From the NCBI RefSeq assembly GCF_020447265.1, contig NZ_JAJADR010000001.1:744001-808000 (forward strand): DNA of 64,000 nt, given 5' to 3'. Origin of the DNA: Hymenobacter lucidus. GTDB taxonomy: Bacteria; Bacteroidota; Bacteroidia; Cytophagales; Hymenobacteraceae. Position 1 is the stretch's first letter, and every line of letters begins with the position of its first letter. Below are positions 1-9,298 of this stretch, in pieces. The notes beneath the pieces were generated by a model. The model saw only the letters and a program-made list of their open reading frames with translations, searched no databases and was not told where the DNA came from. The position numbers were made by a program, and so were the translations under genes.

Positions 1-56
1 AAGTGGGGTTTTTGCCGGACCTTTGCAGGCCCTTTTCCTGCCTTTCCCGATTTGCC

Positions 57-1043
57 ATGATCTTAACCCAACCCAAGCATCAGCTTGGCGCATTGTCGCT
101 CGTTGTCAGCATCGGACTGGTGGCCATCAAGTTCTACGCCTACTTCCTGACCCGCTCTCAGGCCGTCCTCACCGACGCGCTGGAATCCATTATCAATGTG
201 GTTACCAGTGGTTTCGCCCTGTATAGCCTGTACCTCTCGGACTTGCCCAAGGACGAAAACCACCCCTACGGCCACGGTAAGATTGAGTACCTGTCGGTGG
301 GCTTCGAAGGAGCGCTGATTCTGTTTGCCGGGGTCTACATCTTCTATAGCGCCGTAATGGCCATCATGCACCCGCATACGGTAGCCCGCCCCGATATGGG
401 CATGCTGCTGCTGGCCGTGACGGCCCTCGTGAACCTGGGGGTGGGCTTTCTGCTAGTCAGCTCGGGCAAAAAGCTGAACTCGGTGGCCCTGGTCGGCGAC
501 GGACAACACCTATATATAGATGCTCTGAGTACGTTGGTGTCTTGCGTGGCGCTGGTGCTGGTCATCTTTACCGGTAATGCCCTCTTCGATGCCGGCGCCG
601 CTTTGTTGCTGGGCGTGTTTATCGTGGTGAATGGCTACCGCATGGTGCGTCGCTCGGTATCGGCCCTGATGGATGAGTCGGACGTGACGACTGTGGAGCA
701 GGTTATTGCCGAGCTGCAGCGCCACCGCCTGCCCGCCTGGATTGACGTGCACAACCTACGCGTGCTGCGCTACGGTGCTAATCTGCACATCGACTGCCAC
801 ATGCAGATGCCTTACTATTTCAGTCTGGAAGAAACCCACAACGAGCTAAACCGCATTGAGGCTCTCATCAAGCAGCGCTTCGATGTGGAGGTGGAAATGT
901 TTGTGCACGCCGACCCCTGCACTTTCGCGGCCTGCTCGCTGTGCCAGATGGCCGAGTGCCCAGTGCGCCAGCACGCCTTTGCCCACGAAGTAACCTGGAC
1001 GCTGGCCAACGCCGTGAAAAACGAACGGCACCGCCTGCACTAA
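57..1043 (+). CDS. Cation diffusion facilitator (CDF) family efflux transporter
   Basis: Probably an inner-membrane divalent cation/proton antiporter that exports Zn, Fe, Co or a similar metal. The ATG at 57 gives about 328 residues and begins just before the first hydrophobic helix; the frame is also open upstream to a GTG at 3, but those residues look non-coding. The N-terminal half has several membrane helices, with the family metal-site pattern in helix 2 (LTDALESIINV) and the loop HPYGHGKIEYLS after it. A cytoplasmic domain follows and ends in a Cys-rich tail (CTFAACSLCQMAECPVRQH), which could bind metal and is not present in all CDFs. It converges on a T9SS cargo gene across a shared terminator. 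The family call is firm; the substrate is unknown. Confidence 0.9.
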   Translation: MILTQPKHQLGALSLVVSIGLVAIKFYAYFLTRSQAVLTDALESIINVVTSGFALYSLYLSDLPKDENHPYGHGKIEYLSVGFEGALILFAGVYIFYSAVMAIMHPHTVARPDMGMLLLAVTALVNLGVGFLLVSSGKKLNSVALVGDGQHLYIDALSTLVSCVALVLVIFTGNALFDAGAALLLGVFIVVNGYRMVRRSVSALMDESDVTTVEQVIAELQRHRLPAWIDVHNLRVLRYGANLHIDCHMQMPYYFSLEETHNELNRIEALIKQRFDVEVEMFVHADPCTFAACSLCQMAECPVRQHAFAHEVTWTLANAVKNERHRLH

Positions 1044-1070
1044 CTGGCCGGATATCTACGAGTTAACCAT

Positions 1071-1108
1071 AAAAAAAGGCGCTGCGGGATTCCGCAGCGC
1101 CTTTTTTT
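1071..1108. terminator. Bidirectional intrinsic terminator
   Basis: A perfect 10-bp GC-rich stem (1078-1087 with 1092-1101) has a 4-nt loop and is flanked by seven A on the left and seven T on the right. It can therefore end both the CDF transcript and the convergent T9SS cargo gene. Its core GCTGCGG/CCGCAGC recurs in the terminator at 9245-9280. Confidence 0.9.
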
Positions 1109-1132
1109 ATGGTTGACAAAGCTTTGTTGGTA

Positions 1133-3700
1133 CTAGCGCACCAGCTCAACCCAGCCTTTGTTCGTTACGCCGTTCACATCCGTGAGCATGTAGTAGTACA
1201 CGCCGGCGGGCTGGGCGTCGCCGCTCCAGTCGTTGCGGTAGCTGTTGGTGCTGAATACCTGCTTACCCCACCGGTTGAAGATCTGAATCTTGCTGTTAAC
1301 GGCTTCAGTCGAAATTACGAAGGCATCGTTGACGCCGTCACCGTTGGGGGTGAAGATGTTCGGTACCGGCGCGTCAGGCACCCGCACGTTTACATCGGCT
1401 ACGGTGCTTTCGCAGGGCGAGCTGGTCTGGTTGCCGATAATAATGGCCGCCCGCAGACGGATTTTGTAGATGCCGGCTACTGCGAGCTGCTGGGTAGCCG
1501 TAGTGCTAGATGTCGAGAAAGTTTCTTCCGGCTCCGTTACGGGCTGGCCTTTGCCATTGAAGATGCGCTGATACGACCATTTGTACGTGGCGCTGGTGTT
1601 GGGCTGGGTGCTCAGTCTCGACTGGTTCGTGAAGGTGAAGGTGATAGGCGGCTGCTTGATGCTGCGACCTGCCACGGCGGCCGAGTCAACCTTGAAGGCC
1701 GGAGCCACCGGCGCGGCCACCCGTACCAATACAGAGGTAGTGTCGGAGCCGCACACGGCAATGTTGGAACTGGCAATACGCAGCTTGTAGCGCGTCGTCA
1801 CGGTCGGCTTCACCGTAATGGTTGGCTTGGTGGCATCGGCGGGCGTCAGGCCGTTGGCAGCCGTCCACTGGTAAGTGAAGGTTTCCGAGGCTGTACCGCC
1901 GGGCCGGGTGGCGGTAGAGGTAATAGTAGCCGAGTTACCCGAGCACACCAGCGGCTGGTTGGTAGCAGCCGTGGCTTTTACTGCCTGCTGCACTCGTACC
2001 AGTACCGAGGCGGTATCGGAGCAAGTGCCTTCGCGGAAATCCAGGCCTAGAATACGCACTTTGTAGCGCGTCGTCACGGTCGGGTTTACCGTCACGTTCT
2101 GGTTGTTGAGCTGGGCCGTCGTGAGGCCGGCGGCAGCTTCCCACCGGTAACCATAGCGGGCGGGGCTGCCAGCTACGGAGTCGGGGCGGAAAGGCGTGGC
2201 CGAGAGGGCCACCGAGCTGCCGGCGCATACCTCGGGGCTAGCCGAAGACGCTACTACTTTAGCGAAGTTGCCTTTCTCAATCTTCAGAACCACAGTACGG
2301 TACTGAATGCCTTTGAATGGGCAGCCGTTATCCTCAATCTTAAGCGGAATACGGTAGGTTTTACCCAAAAAGGCTATATCGGGCTGAATGCGCAGAATAC
2401 CGGCGGGGGCTTTCGTGCCATTGCCCAGCAGCTCAAACGTGGCTACGTCGGAAGGCAGGTACGTAGGCTTCAGCAGCGTTGGCGTCGGCGGGTCCAGCTC
2501 GGGGTAGCTTACCGTCAGGATGTCGCCTGGATTCGGGTCGTTGAAGCGGAAACGAACCTCAGTGTAGTTACAGGTGTAGGCCGTAATGAAGGTAGAGTCG
2601 CGGGAGTTCACGATTTTAACCCCCGATTTGTCGAAGCCGCTACCAATAGGCGGGCCGGGCTGGTTGTTGTTGTTGCAGTCGATAACGACTACCAGCATAT
2701 CACGCCGTACCTGGCCTACTTTATAGTATACCCGCTGGCCGTTGGCATTCTGAATGCGGCGGTACTCGGTTACCTGACCTACTACAACATACTTGTTTTC
2801 GGCTGAGTTGATGGCCGGGTTGAAGAACGAAGGCGTGAAGGTGAAGCTACCCTGCGCCGCGTTGAAGTTGAAGGCCTGCGTTGCGGTTTTTAGCGGGCAG
2901 GTGCCACTGATGTTGAACGACGGAATGGGGTAGGTGGGTGAATAAGTACCCTGGTTGGTCGTGATGTAAGCCGCGCAGGGGGCACCGTTGGGGGGCGTCA
3001 GGTCGATGAAGCGGCCTACCGTGGTGTACGATTTGTACGTGTTGGGGTCGTTGCAGCCCACCAAAGGGTTTGCCAGGGTATACACCAGTGAGTCGCCATC
3101 GGGCTCGGTAGCAGAAAAGCTAACGGTGCGCTCCTGCTGGTAGCATACGAAGGGAATCGGGATGTCCAGCGCCTGGTACTGAGGCGAAGTATTCTCGATA
3201 GGCATACCATTGGCCAGCAGGTTGTTCAAGCGGGCTTCATAATAGAGGTTGCCGCTGCCCAGGTTAAGGTTAGCTACCGTGGGGCGGGCATTGAGCGTGA
3301 CACTCAGAATCCACTCGGCTGCTGGGGGCAGCGTAACAGTGGCTTCGAAGACGCCTCGCTCGTAGTTGGTTCGTAGGCCGCTGCCGCATTGGCTGGGGCC
3401 GCCAGGGGTGTTAGCACAATAAGGAGTGCCGGGCTCGGGCAGGCCCACCAGCGTCATGGGCACCTCGGTGCCGCCGGCACAGCCGGTGGAGCGGTACACC
3501 AGTTCGGGGTCGATGCTGCTGAACGAGGCCCCGCCGCAGTCGCGGAATACCGTCAGGGAAACTTTGTACCGGTTGTTTCCCAAAGCTGCGTACGTCAGCT
3601 GTCCCCCTTGGATGTGAGTGGCCCATGCGCTCGACATTCCCGTCAGCGACAGACACCAGGCAGCTACTAATATGTAGGTGGCGTGTAAAAGTTTCTTCAT
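1133..3700 (-). CDS. Secreted protein with gliding-motility-type (type B) T9SS C-terminal domain
   Basis: An 855-residue exported protein. Residues 1-27 form a signal peptide ending SSAWA. The middle has two tandem Ig-like repeats (about residues 477-575 and 576-665), each opening with a CAGSS/CSGNS-type motif and closing in TVTTRYK, followed by a PKD-like region. The last ~75 residues begin PNIFTPNGDGVNDAF, the signature of the CHU_C / gliding-motility-associated C-terminal domain used by the type IX secretion system. The N-terminal ~450 residues, starting THIQGG, resemble those of other large Bacteroidota surface proteins, but I cannot assign a function. It is probably exported to the cell surface or medium. 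Its 5' end faces another T9SS cargo gene across an AT-rich divergent region. Confidence 0.85.
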   Translation of the reverse strand: MKKLLHATYILVAAWCLSLTGMSSAWATHIQGGQLTYAALGNNRYKVSLTVFRDCGGASFSSIDPELVYRSTGCAGGTEVPMTLVGLPEPGTPYCANTPGGPSQCGSGLRTNYERGVFEATVTLPPAAEWILSVTLNARPTVANLNLGSGNLYYEARLNNLLANGMPIENTSPQYQALDIPIPFVCYQQERTVSFSATEPDGDSLVYTLANPLVGCNDPNTYKSYTTVGRFIDLTPPNGAPCAAYITTNQGTYSPTYPIPSFNISGTCPLKTATQAFNFNAAQGSFTFTPSFFNPAINSAENKYVVVGQVTEYRRIQNANGQRVYYKVGQVRRDMLVVVIDCNNNNQPGPPIGSGFDKSGVKIVNSRDSTFITAYTCNYTEVRFRFNDPNPGDILTVSYPELDPPTPTLLKPTYLPSDVATFELLGNGTKAPAGILRIQPDIAFLGKTYRIPLKIEDNGCPFKGIQYRTVVLKIEKGNFAKVVASSASPEVCAGSSVALSATPFRPDSVAGSPARYGYRWEAAAGLTTAQLNNQNVTVNPTVTTRYKVRILGLDFREGTCSDTASVLVRVQQAVKATAATNQPLVCSGNSATITSTATRPGGTASETFTYQWTAANGLTPADATKPTITVKPTVTTRYKLRIASSNIAVCGSDTTSVLVRVAAPVAPAFKVDSAAVAGRSIKQPPITFTFTNQSRLSTQPNTSATYKWSYQRIFNGKGQPVTEPEETFSTSSTTATQQLAVAGIYKIRLRAAIIIGNQTSSPCESTVADVNVRVPDAPVPNIFTPNGDGVNDAFVISTEAVNSKIQIFNRWGKQVFSTNSYRNDWSGDAQPAGVYYYMLTDVNGVTNKGWVELVR

Positions 3701-4004
3701 GTACTAAAGAAGAGTTAGAAAATGTGACAAAGGAGGCGGGGGTGGGAAAAACGTCGCCGTAAGATAGAAGTAATTTGTTTTACCAATACAAAAAAGTACT
3801 GTGGAGATATAGTAAATGTTCTAATTGAACAAAAAAAGGATATTAGAAAGCTAATTTGATATGACAGTTTCACTATTTGAAAACTCTGTCTTAGATTTAG
3901 GACATTCGAGGAGTGTGTTTATTGGCCTAGCTTAGCCCTTCTCGGCTTGTGTGCGAACCCACCTGTTTTACAGTTTTTCTCTTTTCACCCCATCTACTTA
4001 TTTG
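3701..4004. other. AT-rich divergent intergenic region between two T9SS cargo genes
   Basis: About 300 bp, far more AT-rich than its surroundings, between the start of the type B cargo gene and the ATG of the large repeat protein. It must hold both promoters. I found no full TTTG-N19-TAnnTTTG match, only partial -7-like boxes (for example around 3892-3899), so no promoter is called. No RNA gene or ORF is apparent. Confidence 0.5.
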
Positions 4005-7000
4005 ATGATGAAAAAACCTTTACGCCAATTGGCGAGTCGCGTAACTGCTTATACTGCACGGTGTAGTAAGCAGTGGCGAGGAGCCGCCCTCTTTCTCCTG
4101 AGCCTGTGGCTGGGACTAGCCGGCCCGGCCAGCGCGCAGGTCGACACCTATACCCTTGCTGCGTCGCAGGGTACGTTTACTCCTATTAGTGGAGGCACAG
4201 TAGTAGCCGGCATGGCTGCCGATAGTTACCTGTCGGGAGCTATTCCATTAGGATTTAGCTTCGTTTTTGATGGCAGCACTTACACGCAGGTTAAAGCTTC
4301 TTCTAACGGCTACCTGAGCTTTAACACGGCTGGCACGGCCAACCACTCTGGTGCGCTGGCCACCGCAGGAGCCACTACCCGGCCGCTGGTAGCGCCCCTG
4401 CTTGACGACCTGGACGGCAACCCTACCGGGGCCACTGCCACCGGTACCTACATCACCACCGGCACAGCGCCCAACCGGGTATTTACCTTCGAATGGCTGA
4501 ACTGGGAATGGCGCTGGGATGCCAGTGCTCCGGTTCTTTCCTTCCAGGTGAAGCTGTACGAAGGCACCAACCGCGTAGAATTTATCTACCGTCAGGAGTC
4601 GGGTGCGACGACGGCTACTGCCACGTCAGGTGCTTCCATCGGATTGTCAGGCGTTGGTACGGGCAGTGGTTCCTACCTCTCGCTGAGCAATGCTACGGCC
4701 AGCCCCACGGCCAGCTCTACCACGGAGAATACCAACATCAACACAAAGCCGGCCACCGGTCAGATCTACGCTTTCACGCCTCCGGCTCAGGCAGCCTGTC
4801 CGCAGCCCCGCAACCTGAGCGTGGCCTCCCTAACCAACACCACCGCCACCGTAACGTGGTCGGCAGTTGGCAGCGGCACGTTTAGCATTCAGTATGGCCC
4901 CACGGGCTTTACGCCGGGCTCGGCCCAAGCTACAACCGTTACCTCCACTACTTCTTCCGTTACACTCACGGGCCTGACAGCCAGCACTGGCTACGACTTC
5001 TATGTAACCCAGGTGTGTGGCGGAGCCAATGGCAACAGCGCAATCAGCGCGGTAGCTTCCTTCACGACCCGGGCCGTAGCGCCTCCGGGCAATGATGCCT
5101 GCGCCAACGCCGTCACGCTGACCCCAACGGCGGCCAACACCGCCTGCACGGCTGCCACTAGCGGCACGCTTGAAGGAGCTTCGGCCACTGCAGGCCTGGC
5201 CACGCCAGTCGGCACGGCCGACGACGACGTGTGGTACAAATTCACGGCTACCTCGGCGGTGCATACCGTAACGTTGGCGGGCACTGGCGACTATGTGCAG
5301 GAATTGCTTTCGGGCAGCTGTGCTACGCTCACCTCCGTTGCTTTCTCCGACCCTAGCATTAAAGTTTACACGGGCCTGACAATTGGCTCCACGTATTATG
5401 TGCGGGTATACTCCTATGGGTCTGCGCTGCCTTCGGCGGCGGCGGCGGCGTTTACCATCTGCGTTACTACGTCCACCCCTCCGGCTAATGATGCTTGCTC
5501 CGATGCGGTAACCCTGACCCCAACGGCGGCTAACACTGCCTGCACGGCGGCCACCAGCGGTACGGTAGAAGGTGCTGGTGCCACCACGGGCCTAGCTACG
5601 CCAGTTGGTACGGCCGACGACGATGTATGGTACAAATTTACCGCTACTGCTGCCACGCACACCGTGACGCTGGTAGGCGGCGACCTGGTACAGGAACTGC
5701 TGTCGGGTACCTGCGGAAACTTTACCTCGGTTGCTTTCTCTGACCCCAACGTGAAGACCTACACGGGTCTGACGCCCGGTACCACGTATTTTGTGCGGGT
5801 ATACTCCTACAGTTCTACGGCTCTTTCCGGCACTGGTGCTGCCTTCACCATTTGCGTTACCACCTCGACAGCCCCGGCCAACGACGCCTGCGCCAGTGCA
5901 GTAACCCTGACGCCGGAAGCTCTGAATGCGGCTTGCTCAGCCGCTACCAGCGGCACGGTCGAAGGCGCTACGGCCACTACGGGCCTGGCTACGCCGGTTG
6001 GCACGGCTGACGATGATGTATGGTACAAGTTCACGGCCACTGGCACCTCGCACACCGTTACCCTAACCGGTACCGGTGACTATGTGCAGGAAGTACTGTC
6101 GGGCAGCTGCGGCGCTTTGACGTCCTTCGGTTTCTCCGACCCCAATGCCAAAACGTACAACGGTCTGACGGTGGGCGCCACGTACTATGTGCGTGTGTAT
6201 TCCTATAGTGCCACGGCTCAGATAGCCCCGGCGGCCAACTTCACTATCTGCGTAACGACGCCGACGGCCATTCTACCCCCGGCCAACGACGCTTGTGCCA
6301 GTGCGGTAACCCTGACGCCGGAAGCCCTGAATGTAGCCTGCACAACAGCTACTACGGGTACGCTGGAAGGCGCTACGGCCACTACGGGCCTGGCCACGCC
6401 GGTTGGCACAGCTGATGATGATGTATGGTACAAGTTCACGGCTACCGGCACCACCCATACCGTTACCCTGACCGGTAGCGGAGACTACGTGCAGGAAGTA
6501 TTGTCGGGCAGCTGTGCTACGCTGGCTTCGGTTGGCTTCTCGGACCCCAACGTCAAAATCTATAACGGTCTGACGGTAGGTGCCACGTACTATGTACGCG
6601 TGTACTCCTATAGTGCTACTACGCCTACGGCAGCGGCTGCGGCCTTCACTATCTGCGTAACAACGCCGACGCCGATTGTACCCCCGGCCAACGACGCCTG
6701 TGCCGACGCCGTAACGCTGACGCCGAGCACTACCTCGTCCTGCGCTACCGCCACCAGCGGTACGCTGGAAGGCGCGGGTGCTACTGCAGGCCTGGCTGCC
6801 CCGGTCGGCACGGCCGACGACGACGTCTGGTACAAGTTCACGGCTACTGCTACCGCCCACATCGTGACGCTGACCGGTACCGGCGACTACGTGCAGCAAC
6901 TGCTGTCGGGTAGCTGCGCCGCGCTAACGTCGGTTGCTTACTCGGATCCTAATGAGAAGACCTATACCGGTCTGACGGTGGGCAACACGTACTATGTGCG

Positions 7001-9218
7001 CGTGTACTCTTATAGCGCTACCACGCCTACGGCTGCGGCTGCGGCCTTCACCATCTGCGTGGCCACACCTCCGGTCAACGACGACCCTTGCGGCGCTATT
7101 ACGGTGGCTCTTGCGGCCGGTTGTGCTTCGCCTACGCAGGGCTCTAACGTAGCTGCAACGACGACGACGCCAAGTGGTTACACCAACCCCGGTTGCGGCA
7201 TTGCGGCTACTCCTATTGACGTGTGGTTCAAGTTTACGACTGCGGCTTCGGGCAGCAGCAGCACCGGCGTTAGCATTATCACCAATGGCGCACCTGCCGG
7301 TCAGATTCGGGTATTCTCGGCAGCTGCCTGCACAGGTCCATTCACGCAGGTTGGTTGCAAAGCCAGTGCTACTGGCGGGGCCGGCACGCTGGACCTGAGC
7401 GGTCTGACTGCCAATACAACCTACTACGTGAGCATTTCGGGTTACGGCTCGGGTGACGCTACAGGTGCATTTACCATTTGCGTAACGCCGCCGGCTACCT
7501 GCGCAGCGCCTTCGGGCCTGGCCGCTTCAGCCGTCACCCAGAACTCTGCCACCTTGGGCTGGACGGTTTCGGCCGGTACGGGTCCATTCACGGTTGAGTA
7601 CGGCGTTTTCGGCTTCATCCCCGGTTCCGCGCAGGGCACGGTGGTAACGACTACTACCAACTCGCTGAACCTGACCACCCTGACCCCCGGTACCAGATAT
7701 CAGTTCTATGTAACCCAGAACTGTGGCGGTGCCAACGGCAGCAGTGTACGTTCTGGCCCCGCTGCCTTCACCACGTTGTCGCCGCCTCCGGCTAATGACG
7801 AGTGTGCTACGGCTACTGCCGTTACCGTACAGCTTGGTAACAACTGCATCGGCCGCCTGGTGGGCTCCAACGCTGGTGCTACTAGCTCAGTAGGCGCTCC
7901 GGCTCCCGGCTGCTCCAGCTACCTCGGTGGCGACGTATGGTACAGCGTAGTAGTGCCCGCCACGGGCAGCATCATTGCCTCTACCGACTCGGTTGCTGGC
8001 AGTGCCATTGATGACACCGGTATGGCCATCTACTCGGGTACCTGCGGCGCGCTGACGCTGATAGACTGCAGCGACGATGAAGGCCGTGACCTGTTCTCCA
8101 TGCTGGAGGTATCGGGCCGTACGCCTGGTGAAGTTCTCTACATCCGCGTATTTGAGTACGGCAACGATGATTTTGGCCGATTCAAGCTGTGCGTACGCAC
8201 CAACACGCTGTGCCCCGCCCCGATTGGCCTAAACGCCTCGAACGTGGCCACTACCAGCGCCCGTCTCAACTGGTCGGTGACGAACCCGATTGCAGGCGCT
8301 ACTTTCAACGTGGAGTACGGTCTGCAAGGCTTCGTGCCCGGTTCGTCGGGCGGCACCCGCCTCACGGGTCTCACCGGCACCTTTACGGATGTTTCGGGCC
8401 TGCTGGCTAATACTGAATATTGCTACTACGTAAGCCAGAACTGCGGCACGAGCGGCGTAACGGCCGGCCTCAGTGCACCCGCTGGCCCAGTTTGCTTCAC
8501 GACTCTGTCGCCGGTACCGGCCAACAACGACGTGTGTGGTGCCATCAACCTGCCGGTTGGTATTAACAGCTGCGCGGCGGTTAGCGCCACCAACTTCGGG
8601 GCTACTACTACTGCTCCGAGCGGTTACGTAAACCCCGGCTGCACCACTTCGAACGCGCCGAAAGACGTGTGGTTCACCATGACTACGCCGCCAACTACGG
8701 CCGGCGTGCAGATTACGACCACCGGCAACCCGGCCGGCCAGGTACGGATCTTCACCGCTGCTTCGTGCTCCACGGCCCTTGCCTCGGTAATCTGCCGCGC
8801 CAGTGCTGGCAACAACCAGACGGTTGGTACGTTCTCGGTAGCTCTGGCCCCAAACACCCGCTACTACGTGATGGTAGCCGGCTACGGCTCCAACGATGCC
8901 ACGGGTGCCTTCACCATCTGCGCCCAGCAGAACGTGCTGAGCAATACCAAGGAGCTGCCCGGCGGTGAGGTAAGCGTATTCCCCAACCCGAGCAACACGG
9001 GCGCCATCACGCTGCGCATCCGCGGTGCCGAGCAAACTAAAACCGTGCAGGCCACGCTGCTAAACGCGCTGGGTCAGCAGGTGCTCAACCAGTCGTTGGC
9101 CGTGCAGGCTGGTGCCGTTGAGGCGCCGCTGCAGGTGAAAGGAATGGCTACCGGCATCTATACCCTGCGGGTGAAGGTCGGTGACTATACCATCACCCGG
9201 AAAGTGGTGCTGGAGTAG
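4005..9218 (+). CDS. Giant T9SS-secreted repeat protein with fibronectin type III domains
   Basis: About 1737 residues from the ATG at 4005 (an adjacent ATG at 4008 is equally possible; a GTG at 3951 only adds a poor extension). A long basic N-region and hydrophobic core end in GPASAQ, a signal peptidase site. The mature chain carries a lectin-like N-terminal beta domain, then a fibronectin type III (FN3) domain. Five near-identical ~130-residue modules follow (ANDAC...DDDVWYKFTAT...YYVRVYSY...FTICV), then three divergent modules of the same type interspersed with two more FN3 domains. The last ~75 residues begin VSVFPNPSNTG and are a type A T9SS sorting domain. Probably a surface adhesin or matrix protein; no catalytic motif was recognised. 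The modules resemble the beta-sandwich pre-peptidase C-terminal type, but that is inference. Confidence 0.85.
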   Translation: MMKKPLRQLASRVTAYTARCSKQWRGAALFLLSLWLGLAGPASAQVDTYTLAASQGTFTPISGGTVVAGMAADSYLSGAIPLGFSFVFDGSTYTQVKASSNGYLSFNTAGTANHSGALATAGATTRPLVAPLLDDLDGNPTGATATGTYITTGTAPNRVFTFEWLNWEWRWDASAPVLSFQVKLYEGTNRVEFIYRQESGATTATATSGASIGLSGVGTGSGSYLSLSNATASPTASSTTENTNINTKPATGQIYAFTPPAQAACPQPRNLSVASLTNTTATVTWSAVGSGTFSIQYGPTGFTPGSAQATTVTSTTSSVTLTGLTASTGYDFYVTQVCGGANGNSAISAVASFTTRAVAPPGNDACANAVTLTPTAANTACTAATSGTLEGASATAGLATPVGTADDDVWYKFTATSAVHTVTLAGTGDYVQELLSGSCATLTSVAFSDPSIKVYTGLTIGSTYYVRVYSYGSALPSAAAAAFTICVTTSTPPANDACSDAVTLTPTAANTACTAATSGTVEGAGATTGLATPVGTADDDVWYKFTATAATHTVTLVGGDLVQELLSGTCGNFTSVAFSDPNVKTYTGLTPGTTYFVRVYSYSSTALSGTGAAFTICVTTSTAPANDACASAVTLTPEALNAACSAATSGTVEGATATTGLATPVGTADDDVWYKFTATGTSHTVTLTGTGDYVQEVLSGSCGALTSFGFSDPNAKTYNGLTVGATYYVRVYSYSATAQIAPAANFTICVTTPTAILPPANDACASAVTLTPEALNVACTTATTGTLEGATATTGLATPVGTADDDVWYKFTATGTTHTVTLTGSGDYVQEVLSGSCATLASVGFSDPNVKIYNGLTVGATYYVRVYSYSATTPTAAAAAFTICVTTPTPIVPPANDACADAVTLTPSTTSSCATATSGTLEGAGATAGLAAPVGTADDDVWYKFTATATAHIVTLTGTGDYVQQLLSGSCAALTSVAYSDPNEKTYTGLTVGNTYYVRVYSYSATTPTAAAAAFTICVATPPVNDDPCGAITVALAAGCASPTQGSNVAATTTTPSGYTNPGCGIAATPIDVWFKFTTAASGSSSTGVSIITNGAPAGQIRVFSAAACTGPFTQVGCKASATGGAGTLDLSGLTANTTYYVSISGYGSGDATGAFTICVTPPATCAAPSGLAASAVTQNSATLGWTVSAGTGPFTVEYGVFGFIPGSAQGTVVTTTTNSLNLTTLTPGTRYQFYVTQNCGGANGSSVRSGPAAFTTLSPPPANDECATATAVTVQLGNNCIGRLVGSNAGATSSVGAPAPGCSSYLGGDVWYSVVVPATGSIIASTDSVAGSAIDDTGMAIYSGTCGALTLIDCSDDEGRDLFSMLEVSGRTPGEVLYIRVFEYGNDDFGRFKLCVRTNTLCPAPIGLNASNVATTSARLNWSVTNPIAGATFNVEYGLQGFVPGSSGGTRLTGLTGTFTDVSGLLANTEYCYYVSQNCGTSGVTAGLSAPAGPVCFTTLSPVPANNDVCGAINLPVGINSCAAVSATNFGATTTAPSGYVNPGCTTSNAPKDVWFTMTTPPTTAGVQITTTGNPAGQVRIFTAASCSTALASVICRASAGNNQTVGTFSVALAPNTRYYVMVAGYGSNDATGAFTICAQQNVLSNTKELPGGEVSVFPNPSNTGAITLRIRGAEQTKTVQATLLNALGQQVLNQSLAVQAGAVEAPLQVKGMATGIYTLRVKVGDYTITRKVVLE
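5091..7076 (+). repeat. Five in-frame tandem ~390-405 bp coding repeats
   Basis: Repeat units begin near 5091, 5487, 5880, 6285 and 6690 and end near 7076, with unit lengths of 396, 393, 405, 405 and 387 bp. Each encodes one ANDAC...TICV module with an invariant TADDDVWYKF core. All lengths are multiples of three, so gain or loss of a unit by recombination would keep the frame. Confidence 0.85.
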
Positions 9219-9244
9219 GCCTACAGCCTTACCAGATAAGCCAT

Positions 9245-9280
9245 AAAAAAGGTGCTGCGGATTCCGCAGCACCTTTTTTT
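9245..9280. terminator. Bidirectional intrinsic terminator
   Basis: Stem 9251-9260 pairs perfectly with 9264-9273, flanked by an A run and seven T. It separates the convergent repeat-protein and dehydrogenase genes. The core of the stem matches the terminator at 1071-1108. Confidence 0.9.
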
Positions 9281-9298
9281 GTTGTAGGTCGGTTGTGG

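Noticed and set aside
5091..7076. CRISPR-like array
   Set aside because: The repeats are ~400 bp, in frame and protein-coding; there are no short direct repeats with spacers.
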